This document shows positions 26,940 to 35,427 of a stretch of DNA of 64,000 nucleotides, piece after piece. The position numbers and the translations under genes are program-made. Below the pieces are notes generated by a model. The model saw only the letters and a program-made list of their open reading frames with translations, was not told the origin of the DNA and did not search any database. The DNA is from a virus: positions 85,533-149,532 of IMG/VR virus record IMGVR_UViG_3300034103_001746; one strand, given 5' to 3'. Within the stretch, counting starts at the first letter, position 1. The number at the start of each line of letters is the position of its first letter.

Positions 26940-27654
26940 TTTGTTCAAAGTTATCCAATCTAGATAAAATTTTTCCAATAATGGGATTTCTCACAATATC
27001 AGAAAAATCTAGCCTTGATATACCTATTCCTTCTAAATTTTCTAATACGTTGGTCATGGTATAAAAACCACCCCGCATATGCCTAATTAAGTCTGATTGA
27101 CTAACATCGCCAGTTAATACCATCTTACTATCTGTTCCTAATCTTGTTAGCAACATTTTAATTTGATCATAAGAAGCATTTTGACATTCATCAGCCACAA
27201 TAAAAGCATTATGAAAATTACGTCCACGCATAAGTCCTAAAGGAACTATTTCTATTCTATTATTCAGTTTAAGAGTAGCAAACTGTGCGGATGAAATAAA
27301 ATAATTTACTTCATCTAATAATGGAAGCAGATATGGGTGTAATTTTTCCTCTGCTGTACCTGGAAGATAACCAATCTTTTCTCCAGATTCAACAACAGGT
27401 CTAGTGATAATAATTTTTTTAACTTTTTCGTCAAGCAGATATTCTAATGCCATACCTATTGCGATATGGGTTTTACCGCTACCTGCGACCCCATGACAAA
27501 ATGTTATAGAATTTTCTGCTATAGTTCGAATATATTCTTTCTGATTTTCACTCCTTGGCTTTAATCGATTTCGATATGTCTGTGTTACTGGTCCAATCTC
27601 ATTGGCTAGGTCTATAACTTTAGACCTTTTCTTAGAATTTTTATTTTTTCTCAA
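26920..27654 (-). CDS. phoH: PhoH-like ATPase
   Basis: A 244-residue protein with CHGVAGSGKTH as Walker A, ITRPVVESGEKIGYLPG, and VADECQNASYDQIKMLLTR and LTGDVSQSD as in PhoH. It belongs to the PhoH helicase/ATPase family often found in phages, with RNA- or phosphate-related roles proposed but not settled. It follows the ribonucleotide reductase gene by 22 bases. Confidence 0.92.
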   Translation of the reverse strand: MRKNKNSKKRSKVIDLANEIGPVTQTYRNRLKPRSENQKEYIRTIAENSITFCHGVAGSGKTHIAIGMALEYLLDEKVKKIIITRPVVESGEKIGYLPGTAEEKLHPYLLPLLDEVNYFISSAQFATLKLNNRIEIVPLGLMRGRNFHNAFIVADECQNASYDQIKMLLTRLGTDSKMVLTGDVSQSDLIRHMRGGFYTMTNVLENLEGIGISRLDFSDIVRNPIIGKILSRLDNFEQNENTKQ

Positions 27655-27676
27655 GTTTTGCCCTTTTATGAATAAG

Positions 27677-29869
27677 TTAAATTAGACACGCGCCACCAGC
27701 GCAACTAATTTCCTCTATTCCAACCGTGTTATCTTCCGTCTCAGATAGTTGCGTATAATCGACCTTAGAAAAACTATTAAATAAATCACAATAGATTTTC
27801 CAATTATAAACATCTTTCATACAGTATGTTAATCTACGAATATCTCCATTAAAATATTTGCCAGCAAAGTTTTTCATTTTTGTAACAAATATTAGCTTAG
27901 ATTCGTGATGGTCCTTATGAGCTTGATTCAATGTTACATAATCACACGCTGCCCAAAGATTATTATCAAATGCATTTAATCCTAATTCTATTAAACCTGA
28001 ACACCATAATGCGGCATCTCCGTATTCCTTAACGATCTCTCTACTGGTATAAACAGTAGTGAATGGGGCTTGTGGATAATCCTTGTCTCCACTTTGAGGA
28101 ATTAAACTAATACCAGCAAAATATTTTCTATTATCATAGATATATTTAGTAACATCGTCCCATTCATCTGGTTTAACAGTAACGGTGTTACTTACATTAT
28201 GACTTAGATAATCTTGAGTACATAATGATCTATTTTTCCCAGAATGGACCCAATTTTTTTGGGTTTCTTTTACTATGGATAACATTTCCACGGCTGGAAG
28301 TTGATTCTTAAGTTTTGCACCGTCTGGAACTTCTATTGGAAACTTAATAACCTCGTCAGTATTATTGGCCGACCACGATGACTTCTCACACGCTTGCGGG
28401 TTTGATTTCTTAAAGTGTTGGTATGGTGCTTCTAAAACGTTGGCCTGTACATGGCGTATATATCGTTTAGCGTGATGTGGATGGATACCAGAACTTGTTC
28501 CAAGCATACTGCTACTAGTACCTTCTGGTTTTAAACACGTTACTCTAGCGGCTTGATTAATTTGAATTTTTTCGGCTAACTTTTTGTTAGTTTCAACAGC
28601 AATTTTAGCCCCTTTAGTAAGAACTTTTTCGGTTAAAACCAAGTCATGCTTTTCCATTGTCCCGGTTAATGAAACACCAAGTAGCGCTTCTCTTTCGAAT
28701 ATCTTTTCACTAATAGAGCCAAGATATTCTAGTTTTGTAAAACCAGCTTGTAAAGTTCCAATAATAGCAGCAGCCTTGCATCGTTCATAAAAATCTTCTT
28801 CATCAGTAACACTAGAGCAATTAATTGTTGATAAATTACAACCCTGCCATCCACTCTTTCCGCTTTCTTCATCAACTGGCCACATACCAATTTCTACACA
28901 TGGATTAAAAATCATTTCTGTTGATTCGCTCCATATGAATCCCGGTTCTCCGAATTCTTTCACAGATTGCATTAAAGTACTAAATTCCTCAAATGTAGTT
29001 TCATTTTTTAATAGGAGTGCTGAATTGTTACTTCTGGCTCTCTGTGGATTATCAATATACCAATTACCTGTTTTTGCTTTTGCCATTTCTTCATCATCTG
29101 GACTAAATAGTGCTAATGATGCGCTTCTGCGAACACCGCCAGATAGAACAGCATCACTGCTATGCATCACAATGTCATAGGCGTCAATAGGACGTAGTTT
29201 TTTTTGTCCATTAGCAATGCAACGATCAAGCAAAGCTCTAATTTTTTCTAAACCCTTTTGCAACGGCTCAAAGCCTGGAGCTTTACCAACACCAGAACTT
29301 AAAGAAGAACCCTTTTGACGAATATTAGAATAATCAAATATTACGTGAGAATTTTTATAAGTCTTAAATTCTTCTATAGGTTTACTGAAATACGAACTTA
29401 ATAGAACCCCCAATGCATCAGCCCAACCCTCTATACTATCTTCAACAACATATTTAGTACCGATACCTGGTTCTACATTATGTTCAAAAGTTGGCAATTT
29501 AGATACGTGTTGCTTTTGTACACTAAAACCTGTTCCGCTACCACACAACAATAACCAAAAACACTCTTGAAAAAATCGTAATCTATCACAATAAGAGCTA
29601 GTGCAATTGTAGATTTTTGCGTGTCTTTTAAGGATGGGTTCGCCACCAAACTGTAAGGCTCTTTGACTGCCAAGAACCTTCTTTTTATACATCATGTCAT
29701 AAGCCCAGTCTATATCTTGGCCTATATCGAAGTCAGCATATTTTGTATGCATCATCTGCTTCACTCTTTCAACAGCTTCTTTCCAAGTTTCTCTACGATT
29801 TTTGTCCTCCATCCACCGAGCGTATTTGCTGACGAAAGTATAATTTTGAAGCTCTTGTAATGCTGACAT
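27677..29869 (-). CDS. nrdJ: Adenosylcobalamin-dependent ribonucleoside-triphosphate reductase (class II)
   Basis: A 730-residue monomeric reductase of the Lactobacillus RTPR type. Seen are NCTSSYC near residue 108, GSGTGFSVQKQ, NPCVEIG and GWQGCNLS in the active-site order, PEGTSSSMLG, and the C-terminal reducing pair Cys723/Cys728 in CAGGAC, the C-x4-C spacing of this family. It makes dNTPs without oxygen, using host or environmental B12. A separate thioredoxin, or the C-terminal pair, supplies electrons. An AGGAG site lies ahead of the start. Confidence 0.94.
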   Translation of the reverse strand: MSALQELQNYTFVSKYARWMEDKNRRETWKEAVERVKQMMHTKYADFDIGQDIDWAYDMMYKKKVLGSQRALQFGGEPILKRHAKIYNCTSSYCDRLRFFQECFWLLLCGSGTGFSVQKQHVSKLPTFEHNVEPGIGTKYVVEDSIEGWADALGVLLSSYFSKPIEEFKTYKNSHVIFDYSNIRQKGSSLSSGVGKAPGFEPLQKGLEKIRALLDRCIANGQKKLRPIDAYDIVMHSSDAVLSGGVRRSASLALFSPDDEEMAKAKTGNWYIDNPQRARSNNSALLLKNETTFEEFSTLMQSVKEFGEPGFIWSESTEMIFNPCVEIGMWPVDEESGKSGWQGCNLSTINCSSVTDEEDFYERCKAAAIIGTLQAGFTKLEYLGSISEKIFEREALLGVSLTGTMEKHDLVLTEKVLTKGAKIAVETNKKLAEKIQINQAARVTCLKPEGTSSSMLGTSSGIHPHHAKRYIRHVQANVLEAPYQHFKKSNPQACEKSSWSANNTDEVIKFPIEVPDGAKLKNQLPAVEMLSIVKETQKNWVHSGKNRSLCTQDYLSHNVSNTVTVKPDEWDDVTKYIYDNRKYFAGISLIPQSGDKDYPQAPFTTVYTSREIVKEYGDAALWCSGLIELGLNAFDNNLWAACDYVTLNQAHKDHHESKLIFVTKMKNFAGKYFNGDIRRLTYCMKDVYNWKIYCDLFNSFSKVDYTQLSETEDNTVGIEEISCAGGACLI

Positions 29870-29904
29870 AATAATTTTAATCTCCTAGATGTTCTAAATA
29901 TACA

Positions 29905-30606
29905 CTATTGTAGTTGGTTGATATCAAAATTTAAGTCGAGAAAATCCGACTTTAAAGAACGATTGATACCTTTATTTAATTCAACCGAAATAACTTTTGT
30001 AGGCCAATTTAAAAAATTTATTATAATATTTGCGATTTCATATTTTGTATATGTGATATTACCAAATAAATGATATAGTCCGGTACTATTATTTTCTAAA
30101 AGTTTTTTTGTTTCGATTGCTACTTGTTTAGCCGTCAAGCCATTCCAGTAATAATTACTATAGCCACAGAACTCTTTGTCGCAAGATAGTTTTTGTACGA
30201 ATTCACTTCTAATATCCAAAAACGATGTTCTTATAACTGTGGCGTTTGTATTGTTTAACAAATATTCTGAGCCCATGCTTTTGGTAACACCATACTGATT
30301 AGTAGGACAAACAATATCGTTTTTAGTATATTGCTGTCCAAGAGTCTTAAAACCAGAAAATACCGCATCTGTGCAAAAATGAATAAGCTTATCAGAATGT
30401 TTAGAAAGAAAATTTGGTAATTCTATATTAACTACTGGATCACCGGTTTTGTCTACTGCACAATTAATAATTGTAGAATATGATTTTTTCTTAATAAGAT
30501 CTATAAATTCTACAGATGGAAACTTAAAATTTATTGTTTCACAATCTATAATAGATCTAATCCTAGATCCTAAGATACCATTATGACCAATTAACAAAGG
30601 TATCAT
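29905..30606 (-). CDS. RmlD-like NAD(P)-dependent sugar reductase (SDR)
   Basis: A 233-residue short-chain reductase. LLIGHNGILGSRI is the nucleotide-binding turn; later come DAVFSG and YGVTKSMGSEYLL (the Tyr-x3-Lys catalytic pair). The closest pattern is dTDP-4-dehydrorhamnose reductase, but it is shorter than typical RmlD (~290). It probably reduces a nucleotide-linked 4-keto sugar. It overlaps the PseB-like gene by four bases in the sugar island. Confidence 0.82.
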   Translation of the reverse strand: MIPLLIGHNGILGSRIRSIIDCETINFKFPSVEFIDLIKKKSYSTIINCAVDKTGDPVVNIELPNFLSKHSDKLIHFCTDAVFSGFKTLGQQYTKNDIVCPTNQYGVTKSMGSEYLLNNTNATVIRTSFLDIRSEFVQKLSCDKEFCGYSNYYWNGLTAKQVAIETKKLLENNSTGLYHLFGNITYTKYEIANIIINFLNWPTKVISVELNKGINRSLKSDFLDLNFDINQLQ

Positions 30607-31529
30607 ACTAAAGCTAATTCTTTTAAGTAGTTGAATAGTTCTTGTTTTGAGACTTTATTATGTTCACTAGAATATACGTCTGTAACTGCTGGACTATTAC
30701 ATACAACATTTGGACTAATAAGAATATAATTATTATCTAGTTTTGTTCTTGGCGCCTCTTCTTTTCCTATCATTAGTTCGTGTATTTTTTCGCCAACTCT
30801 TGGTTGAGATAATGTATATTGTAGCCCATGGGTTTCTTTATAAAGATCGAATAAATCTTTCACTAGAAAAGACTTGAGTTGAGGTACAACAACAGCACTA
30901 GTAGCATTTAATAAACTATATATTACTAAATCTACAGCTTCAGATTCTGTAATCATAAATCGTGTCATAATATCAGAATATAATGTTAAACTTTGTTTAC
31001 TATTAATACTATGCTTGATTAATGGAATAATAGAACCAGTTGAATTAGTAACGTTCCCATATCTACATGCAGATAACATAACATGTGATTTATTAACAAT
31101 AAAAGATTGTTCTGCCGTATATTTACAAGAACCATAAATAGTGGTCGCCTCACATGCTTTATCAGTAGATATAAAACAAGCAGACTCAAAATTATTATCT
31201 TCAGCAGATAGCCTTGAATTTATAGCACCAATGCAGATAGTATTTATTGCTTCTATTGGATTTTCATCACAAGCAGAAATTTGTTTTAAACTAGCGGTAA
31301 AAATTCCTAGATCATGATTTTTAGCAGATCGTCTGAGCCTGTCGGCGTCAACAATACTACCAACTACACAATCAATATTTGGATATTCTTTTTTCAGAAA
31401 ATAATGTTTTGCTTCATCTCTACTATAGATAGTAATATGATTGTTAGGATAAAGTCTTTTAATTAACGCTTTTCCTAAAAATCCAGCACCACCGGTAATA
31501 AATATTCTCTTATTAATTATTGTGTCCAT
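30603..31529 (-). CDS. Nucleotide-sugar 4,6-dehydratase/epimerase (PseB/FlaA1-like)
   Basis: A 308-residue extended SDR. Key segments are IFITGGAGFLGKALI, FISTDKACEATTIYGSCKYTAE (with Tyr-x3-Lys), and CRYGNVTNSTGSIIPL followed by MTRFMITESEAVD, the pattern of PseB/FlaA1/CapD-type UDP-GlcNAc dehydratases. It would make a 4-keto-6-deoxy sugar for the neighbouring reductase and C-methyltransferase. It overlaps both neighbours by 4-13 bases. Confidence 0.87.
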   Translation of the reverse strand: MDTIINKRIFITGGAGFLGKALIKRLYPNNHITIYSRDEAKHYFLKKEYPNIDCVVGSIVDADRLRRSAKNHDLGIFTASLKQISACDENPIEAINTICIGAINSRLSAEDNNFESACFISTDKACEATTIYGSCKYTAEQSFIVNKSHVMLSACRYGNVTNSTGSIIPLIKHSINSKQSLTLYSDIMTRFMITESEAVDLVIYSLLNATSAVVVPQLKSFLVKDLFDLYKETHGLQYTLSQPRVGEKIHELMIGKEEAPRTKLDNNYILISPNVVCNSPAVTDVYSSEHNKVSKQELFNYLKELALV

Positions 31530-32734
31530 ATAGTTTTAATATTAGGGAGAGGGATTATCCATTTAGCCTTTAACGCTTCGTGTTTTTTTGATATTTCATT
31601 AAAGAAGGTATATGCTAAACACAATATATAATCTGGTTTATGTTCATATAAAAAACTAGACGGTTTAATTGGAATCAAACCGCTAGATGTGAATTTGCCA
31701 ATTTTAAGAGGGGAATCGTCAATGATAAATGGAACTAAACTACTATCTATCCCATAGAAAGATAAAAATGTATTAGCTTGACCAGATGCTCCATAGGCTA
31801 CAATTTTTTGCCCACATTGCTTTAGACTTTGTAACATTTGTTTAGTTTGATCTCTTAAGATTAAAATTCTTTGGCCAAAATTATCAAATGTAGCAGCGGA
31901 GTAAAGTCCCATATCTTTTTCTTCATTTTCTAGATCAACAACAGATTGTTCTATAATTCTAGCCCCTTTTTTACAACAATAATATCTAATACTTCCTCCG
32001 TGCGTGGGTATGTGTTCCACTTTATAAACATCTATATTCACAAGATTTAATAAAAATCTGAAACTCTTTAAACTATAATAGAAAATATGTTCATGGTAAA
32101 TAAACGGAAATTGTAGATTTTTAATTAACGACCCAAGCCAATGTACTTCACATATGAAAACGCTTGATGTGTCTGTTAAAAGTGTTTCGACGCCTTCTGC
32201 TACTCCTAATATATCGGATATATGAGCAAAACAATTACTAGTATAAACAATATCTATATGAGGATTATCTGCTATAATGGCTTTAGCAATATCTTTGTTA
32301 AAAAATGTATTGATTAAACTAAGACCATTATTTGTATTTAATGACACAAACTCTCTTTGAGCAACATCGCTAGGATCAACTCCTATAATTCTGTCGCTAT
32401 CATTTAGAAAATTTTTCAAAAAGGTAAAATCATTGGAACCTATTTCTACAATAGTGTTGTGTTTAAAGTTTTTTTTTATAGAAGTAGCGCATACATCAAA
32501 ATGGTCTACGAGCGTTTTTATTGCTCCTGTTTTATACATATATTCATTAAATAGTTTACCGGGAGGAATGTCTTCCGCTACCTGTACCAAACCAGAATCT
32601 TCGCAAAACTCTACAGTAATAGGGAAGTGCTCATTAGGAGAATTGATGTCAGATAAAAAAGATCCTGCTAGTGGCATACTAAAGGACATGAAGCTTTTTG
32701 TGGGTTTTTTAGAAATTCTACAAATTCCAGTCAT
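31517..32734 (-). CDS. Sugar C-methyltransferase (NovU/TylCIII-like)
   Basis: A 405-residue protein with the three-part layout of C-methyltransferases acting on dTDP/UDP-keto sugars: an N-terminal zinc-type domain (here with degraded Cys pattern, only MTGICRIS at the start), a SAM domain (VEIGSNDFTFLKNF, GVDPSD), the FIYHEHIFYYSL segment, and a C-terminal Rossmann-like unit with VAYGASGQANTFLSF. It should add a methyl group to carbon 3 or similar. The loss of the zinc Cys is unusual. It overlaps the upstream glycosyltransferase by four bases. Confidence 0.85.
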   Translation of the reverse strand: MTGICRISKKPTKSFMSFSMPLAGSFLSDINSPNEHFPITVEFCEDSGLVQVAEDIPPGKLFNEYMYKTGAIKTLVDHFDVCATSIKKNFKHNTIVEIGSNDFTFLKNFLNDSDRIIGVDPSDVAQREFVSLNTNNGLSLINTFFNKDIAKAIIADNPHIDIVYTSNCFAHISDILGVAEGVETLLTDTSSVFICEVHWLGSLIKNLQFPFIYHEHIFYYSLKSFRFLLNLVNIDVYKVEHIPTHGGSIRYYCCKKGARIIEQSVVDLENEEKDMGLYSAATFDNFGQRILILRDQTKQMLQSLKQCGQKIVAYGASGQANTFLSFYGIDSSLVPFIIDDSPLKIGKFTSSGLIPIKPSSFLYEHKPDYILCLAYTFFNEISKKHEALKAKWIIPLPNIKTIWTQ

Positions 32735-34179
32735 ACTTCACTCCCATAATTAATTTTTTGTCTAAATTCTATTATATTCATATTTGTATACTTAATGAAT
32801 AGGTCTTGATTATGATTTTGTTGCCTATAATGATGAGAAAGTTTTTTCATAGTTCCGCTTGATAAATGAAAGACGAAAGAATTATTAGAACATATAAATT
32901 TATATGCATTATTAAATTTCCATAATTCATAAGCAAACATATCGTCTCTTCCATAGCCACTTAAAAAATTTCTATCCCAATTTCCTGAATAACCTCCAAT
33001 ATTTAAGAAATCTTTAGATTTAACCATAATAGGATGATTGTAACTAATAATTTTCTTATATGTTTTATATTTTAGATTATCATAATTTTTATGAAATTGT
33101 TGAATATAAAAATCATCATATTTACTTAAAGAAGTGTCAACCACCACACACAGATTGTTGCTATTAAAATTTTCTATTAAACCACACGAAGCGGAACAGG
33201 GATAGTTACTGTCTATAATATTGATCAGATCAGAAATAAAATCTCCATGATATATCATATCATCATTAGTATTTAAGAAATATTCACTTTGTTCAATAAA
33301 AGGCTTTAGAAAATCAATTGCTAACGGGCCCCCGTTTTTATTATTACATACAAAGGGTATTCCAAGATTATATAAATAGTTTATAGACTCAGGATCCGGC
33401 TCATTTAATACTACTGCTATACCATCTTTTTCATGATCGATGCACGACAAAATTGAGTCGATGCAAGACTTTAAAAGATAAAAATTATTCCAAGAACATA
33501 AACCAATTAAAACTCTATATTTTTGTATAGATATAGGATTTGATATTTTTTTAGCTATTTGATCATAAAAAGTATTCTGTTCTCTTTGCCTATTGATTTC
33601 TTTGTGATGTGTAATAGCTAAAAATTCATTCTCTGTGATAGCACCGTAGTTTTCATATCCCTGTAGAGTTTCATGAACATCACCCTGCCATAATATTTTT
33701 TTATTATTTTTATATAGTCTGGGTTGAAAATCTGGCCAGTTAATCCATCCCCTCTCATTAACTCTCCAAGACCATTTTTGTATATCGTCTTCTGTTATTC
33801 CTTCTACAGTATTTATTCTAGGAAATAAATATAGATCTAGATCATTTTCTTTTAGAATTTGTCTAATAATTGGAAAAGCTTCGTCTTTTAAGTTTTCATC
33901 AGCATCTAAATTTAGAATATATGTTTTAGTAGCTAAGGATGTGAGATAGTTTTTAAGTTTAGCAAATTTACCATCAAACCTATATTCATAGGGGATAATA
34001 TTATTATTTTTTAGATAATTATAAATATCTTGATACCATTGGGTATTTTTTTCAGATTCATCTTTGTGAGTTTGAACAACAACTATTTCTTCATCTTCTT
34101 GTTTTGCTGCTAAGATTGTATTTATTAATTGTTGAATATAGTCTACTTCATTGTAAACTGTAATGCAGTATGAAATCAT
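32731..34179 (-). CDS. Two-domain GT2 glycosyltransferase
   Basis: A 482-residue protein made of two GT-A units. Residues 1-~210 are a GT2 domain of the kind used in polysaccharide synthesis, with the LNLDADE motif (DxD). Residues ~220-482 form a second domain starting YRVLIGLCSWNN and carrying NTNDDM and a late GGYSGNWDRNFLSGYGRDDMF. Fusion of two GT2 domains in a single phage gene suggests a processive or bifunctional enzyme. It starts 28 bases downstream of the O-methyltransferase gene. Confidence 0.88.
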   Translation of the reverse strand: MISYCITVYNEVDYIQQLINTILAAKQEDEEIVVVQTHKDESEKNTQWYQDIYNYLKNNNIIPYEYRFDGKFAKLKNYLTSLATKTYILNLDADENLKDEAFPIIRQILKENDLDLYLFPRINTVEGITEDDIQKWSWRVNERGWINWPDFQPRLYKNNKKILWQGDVHETLQGYENYGAITENEFLAITHHKEINRQREQNTFYDQIAKKISNPISIQKYRVLIGLCSWNNFYLLKSCIDSILSCIDHEKDGIAVVLNEPDPESINYLYNLGIPFVCNNKNGGPLAIDFLKPFIEQSEYFLNTNDDMIYHGDFISDLINIIDSNYPCSASCGLIENFNSNNLCVVVDTSLSKYDDFYIQQFHKNYDNLKYKTYKKIISYNHPIMVKSKDFLNIGGYSGNWDRNFLSGYGRDDMFAYELWKFNNAYKFICSNNSFVFHLSSGTMKKLSHHYRQQNHNQDLFIKYTNMNIIEFRQKINYGSEV

Positions 34180-34207
34180 AGTTTATTTTCTAAAATCATT
34201 AAAGATA

Positions 34208-34903
34208 TTATTTGACAATATAACAACCTGGTGGTAGACCTGTCTCATCGTCGGCATACTTATTCCCCATAGTTAGAACCTGTTTGGTATTTGGATGTAT
34301 AACAGTTAACGGGCGTCCAATTTCTGTAAAGAATGTTATCATTGCATCAAAAGTTTCTCTCAGTCCAGAATCATCAAATATTATATATCCTCCTTTTATC
34401 ACCTTATCATATAAATTATAGAGAACCTCTAATACAGCGGAGTAGGAGTCAACGTCTATGCGTAATAAAGATATCTGTTGAATATCTAAATTCTTGGTTG
34501 TATCTCTGACAAATCCCTTTACAATAGAAATGCGCTTTTTATTAATATCGGAATCCAAACCATAAAGCTTAAAGTTATTTAATGTCTCGTTGTAAGGTAT
34601 TCCTATGGGTCCAACCATATTAGCAGTGAAAGAAGGTATGTGTCTTTCTGTTTTAGAATAGGAATATATGGCATCGTTAATATTTTGAAAACCTTCAAAG
34701 GAATCCAGTACCCATATCTTTTTATGTGGAAACAATTTTGATAGAAAAATAGAAAATCCTCCTCGCCAACACCCGCATTCTATAATATCTCCATCTAATT
34801 GGTCTATTACATCTTTTTGCTGTAAAACAGTATCAAAATTATTTTTATATACCATAGAAATTTTTTGAGATATTAAATTATCTATTAATTCATTGATTTC
34901 CAT
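34208..34903 (-). CDS. TylF-like O-methyltransferase
   Basis: A 231-residue class I methyltransferase of the TylF/macrocin O-methyltransferase family: IIECGCWRGGFSIFLS, VLDSFEGFQ, RIDVDSYSAVLEVLYNLYD, IIFDDSG. The SAM site and the metal-binding Asp pair (the two DD/DxD elements) are present. It likely methylates a hydroxyl on the sugar made by the island. Confidence 0.87.
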   Translation of the reverse strand: MEINELIDNLISQKISMVYKNNFDTVLQQKDVIDQLDGDIIECGCWRGGFSIFLSKLFPHKKIWVLDSFEGFQNINDAIYSYSKTERHIPSFTANMVGPIGIPYNETLNNFKLYGLDSDINKKRISIVKGFVRDTTKNLDIQQISLLRIDVDSYSAVLEVLYNLYDKVIKGGYIIFDDSGLRETFDAMITFFTEIGRPLTVIHPNTKQVLTMGNKYADDETGLPPGCYIVK

Positions 34904-34923
34904 ATAAAATATTTCCTTTTTAT

Positions 34924-35385
34924 TTAATTAATATTTTTTAACCAAGTTAAGTCAGGATTAACATATTCAATTTTCATTCCACTCATTTTAACGAATAGAT
35001 CAAAGCGTTTTTGGTGTTCTTCATCAAACAAGTGTGTACCATGTCCTTCACACATATATACTTGAGTAACACCTTCTTGCCATAAGGCCATAATACAATC
35101 ATTACAACATTGGCCAGTTACATACGCTATTCCGTTGTCTGGTCTAATCACACAGTTTGATAGAGCATTTCTTTCAGCGTGGATCATCCACGGATATTTG
35201 TCTGGTCTAGTATTTGGTAATTGACTGTCATCTAATCCTTTTGGAAAGCCGTTGTAGCCAACGCCCAATATTCTATGATTAGTATCTGTGATAATACAGC
35301 CGTGCTGTGTTTGAGAATCATGACTCCTCAAAGAGACAACTTTAGCCAAACCTATAAAATATTCGTTCCATGATGGTCTATTCAT
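34924..35385 (-). CDS. dCMP deaminase
   Basis: A 153-residue zinc deaminase: HAERNA (His69, Glu71) and CCNDC (Cys94, Cys97) form the catalytic zinc site; GCIITDTNHRILGVGYNG matches dCMP deaminases. It makes dUMP for dTMP synthesis. It is shorter than T4 Cd and shows no distinct allosteric tail. A promoter with a perfect -10 lies only five bases before the ATG, so the mRNA may be leaderless. Confidence 0.92.
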   Translation of the reverse strand: MNRPSWNEYFIGLAKVVSLRSHDSQTQHGCIITDTNHRILGVGYNGFPKGLDDSQLPNTRPDKYPWMIHAERNALSNCVIRPDNGIAYVTGQCCNDCIMALWQEGVTQVYMCEGHGTHLFDEEHQKRFDLFVKMSGMKIEYVNPDLTWLKNIN

Positions 35386-35390
35386 GACAT

Positions 35391-35418
35391 ATTATATCGA
35401 GCGCGACGCATAGTGCAA
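35391..35418 (-). promoter_or_regulatory. Putative promoter upstream of dCMP deaminase
   Basis: On the minus strand TTGCAC (35413-35418) and a perfect TATAAT (35391-35396) are 16 bases apart in the 42-base gap after the repeat-protein gene. The spacer is G+C-rich, unlike the surrounding DNA. The -10 is so close to the ATG that a leaderless transcript would be expected. Confidence 0.6.
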
Positions 35419-35427
35419 GTTGGGTTG

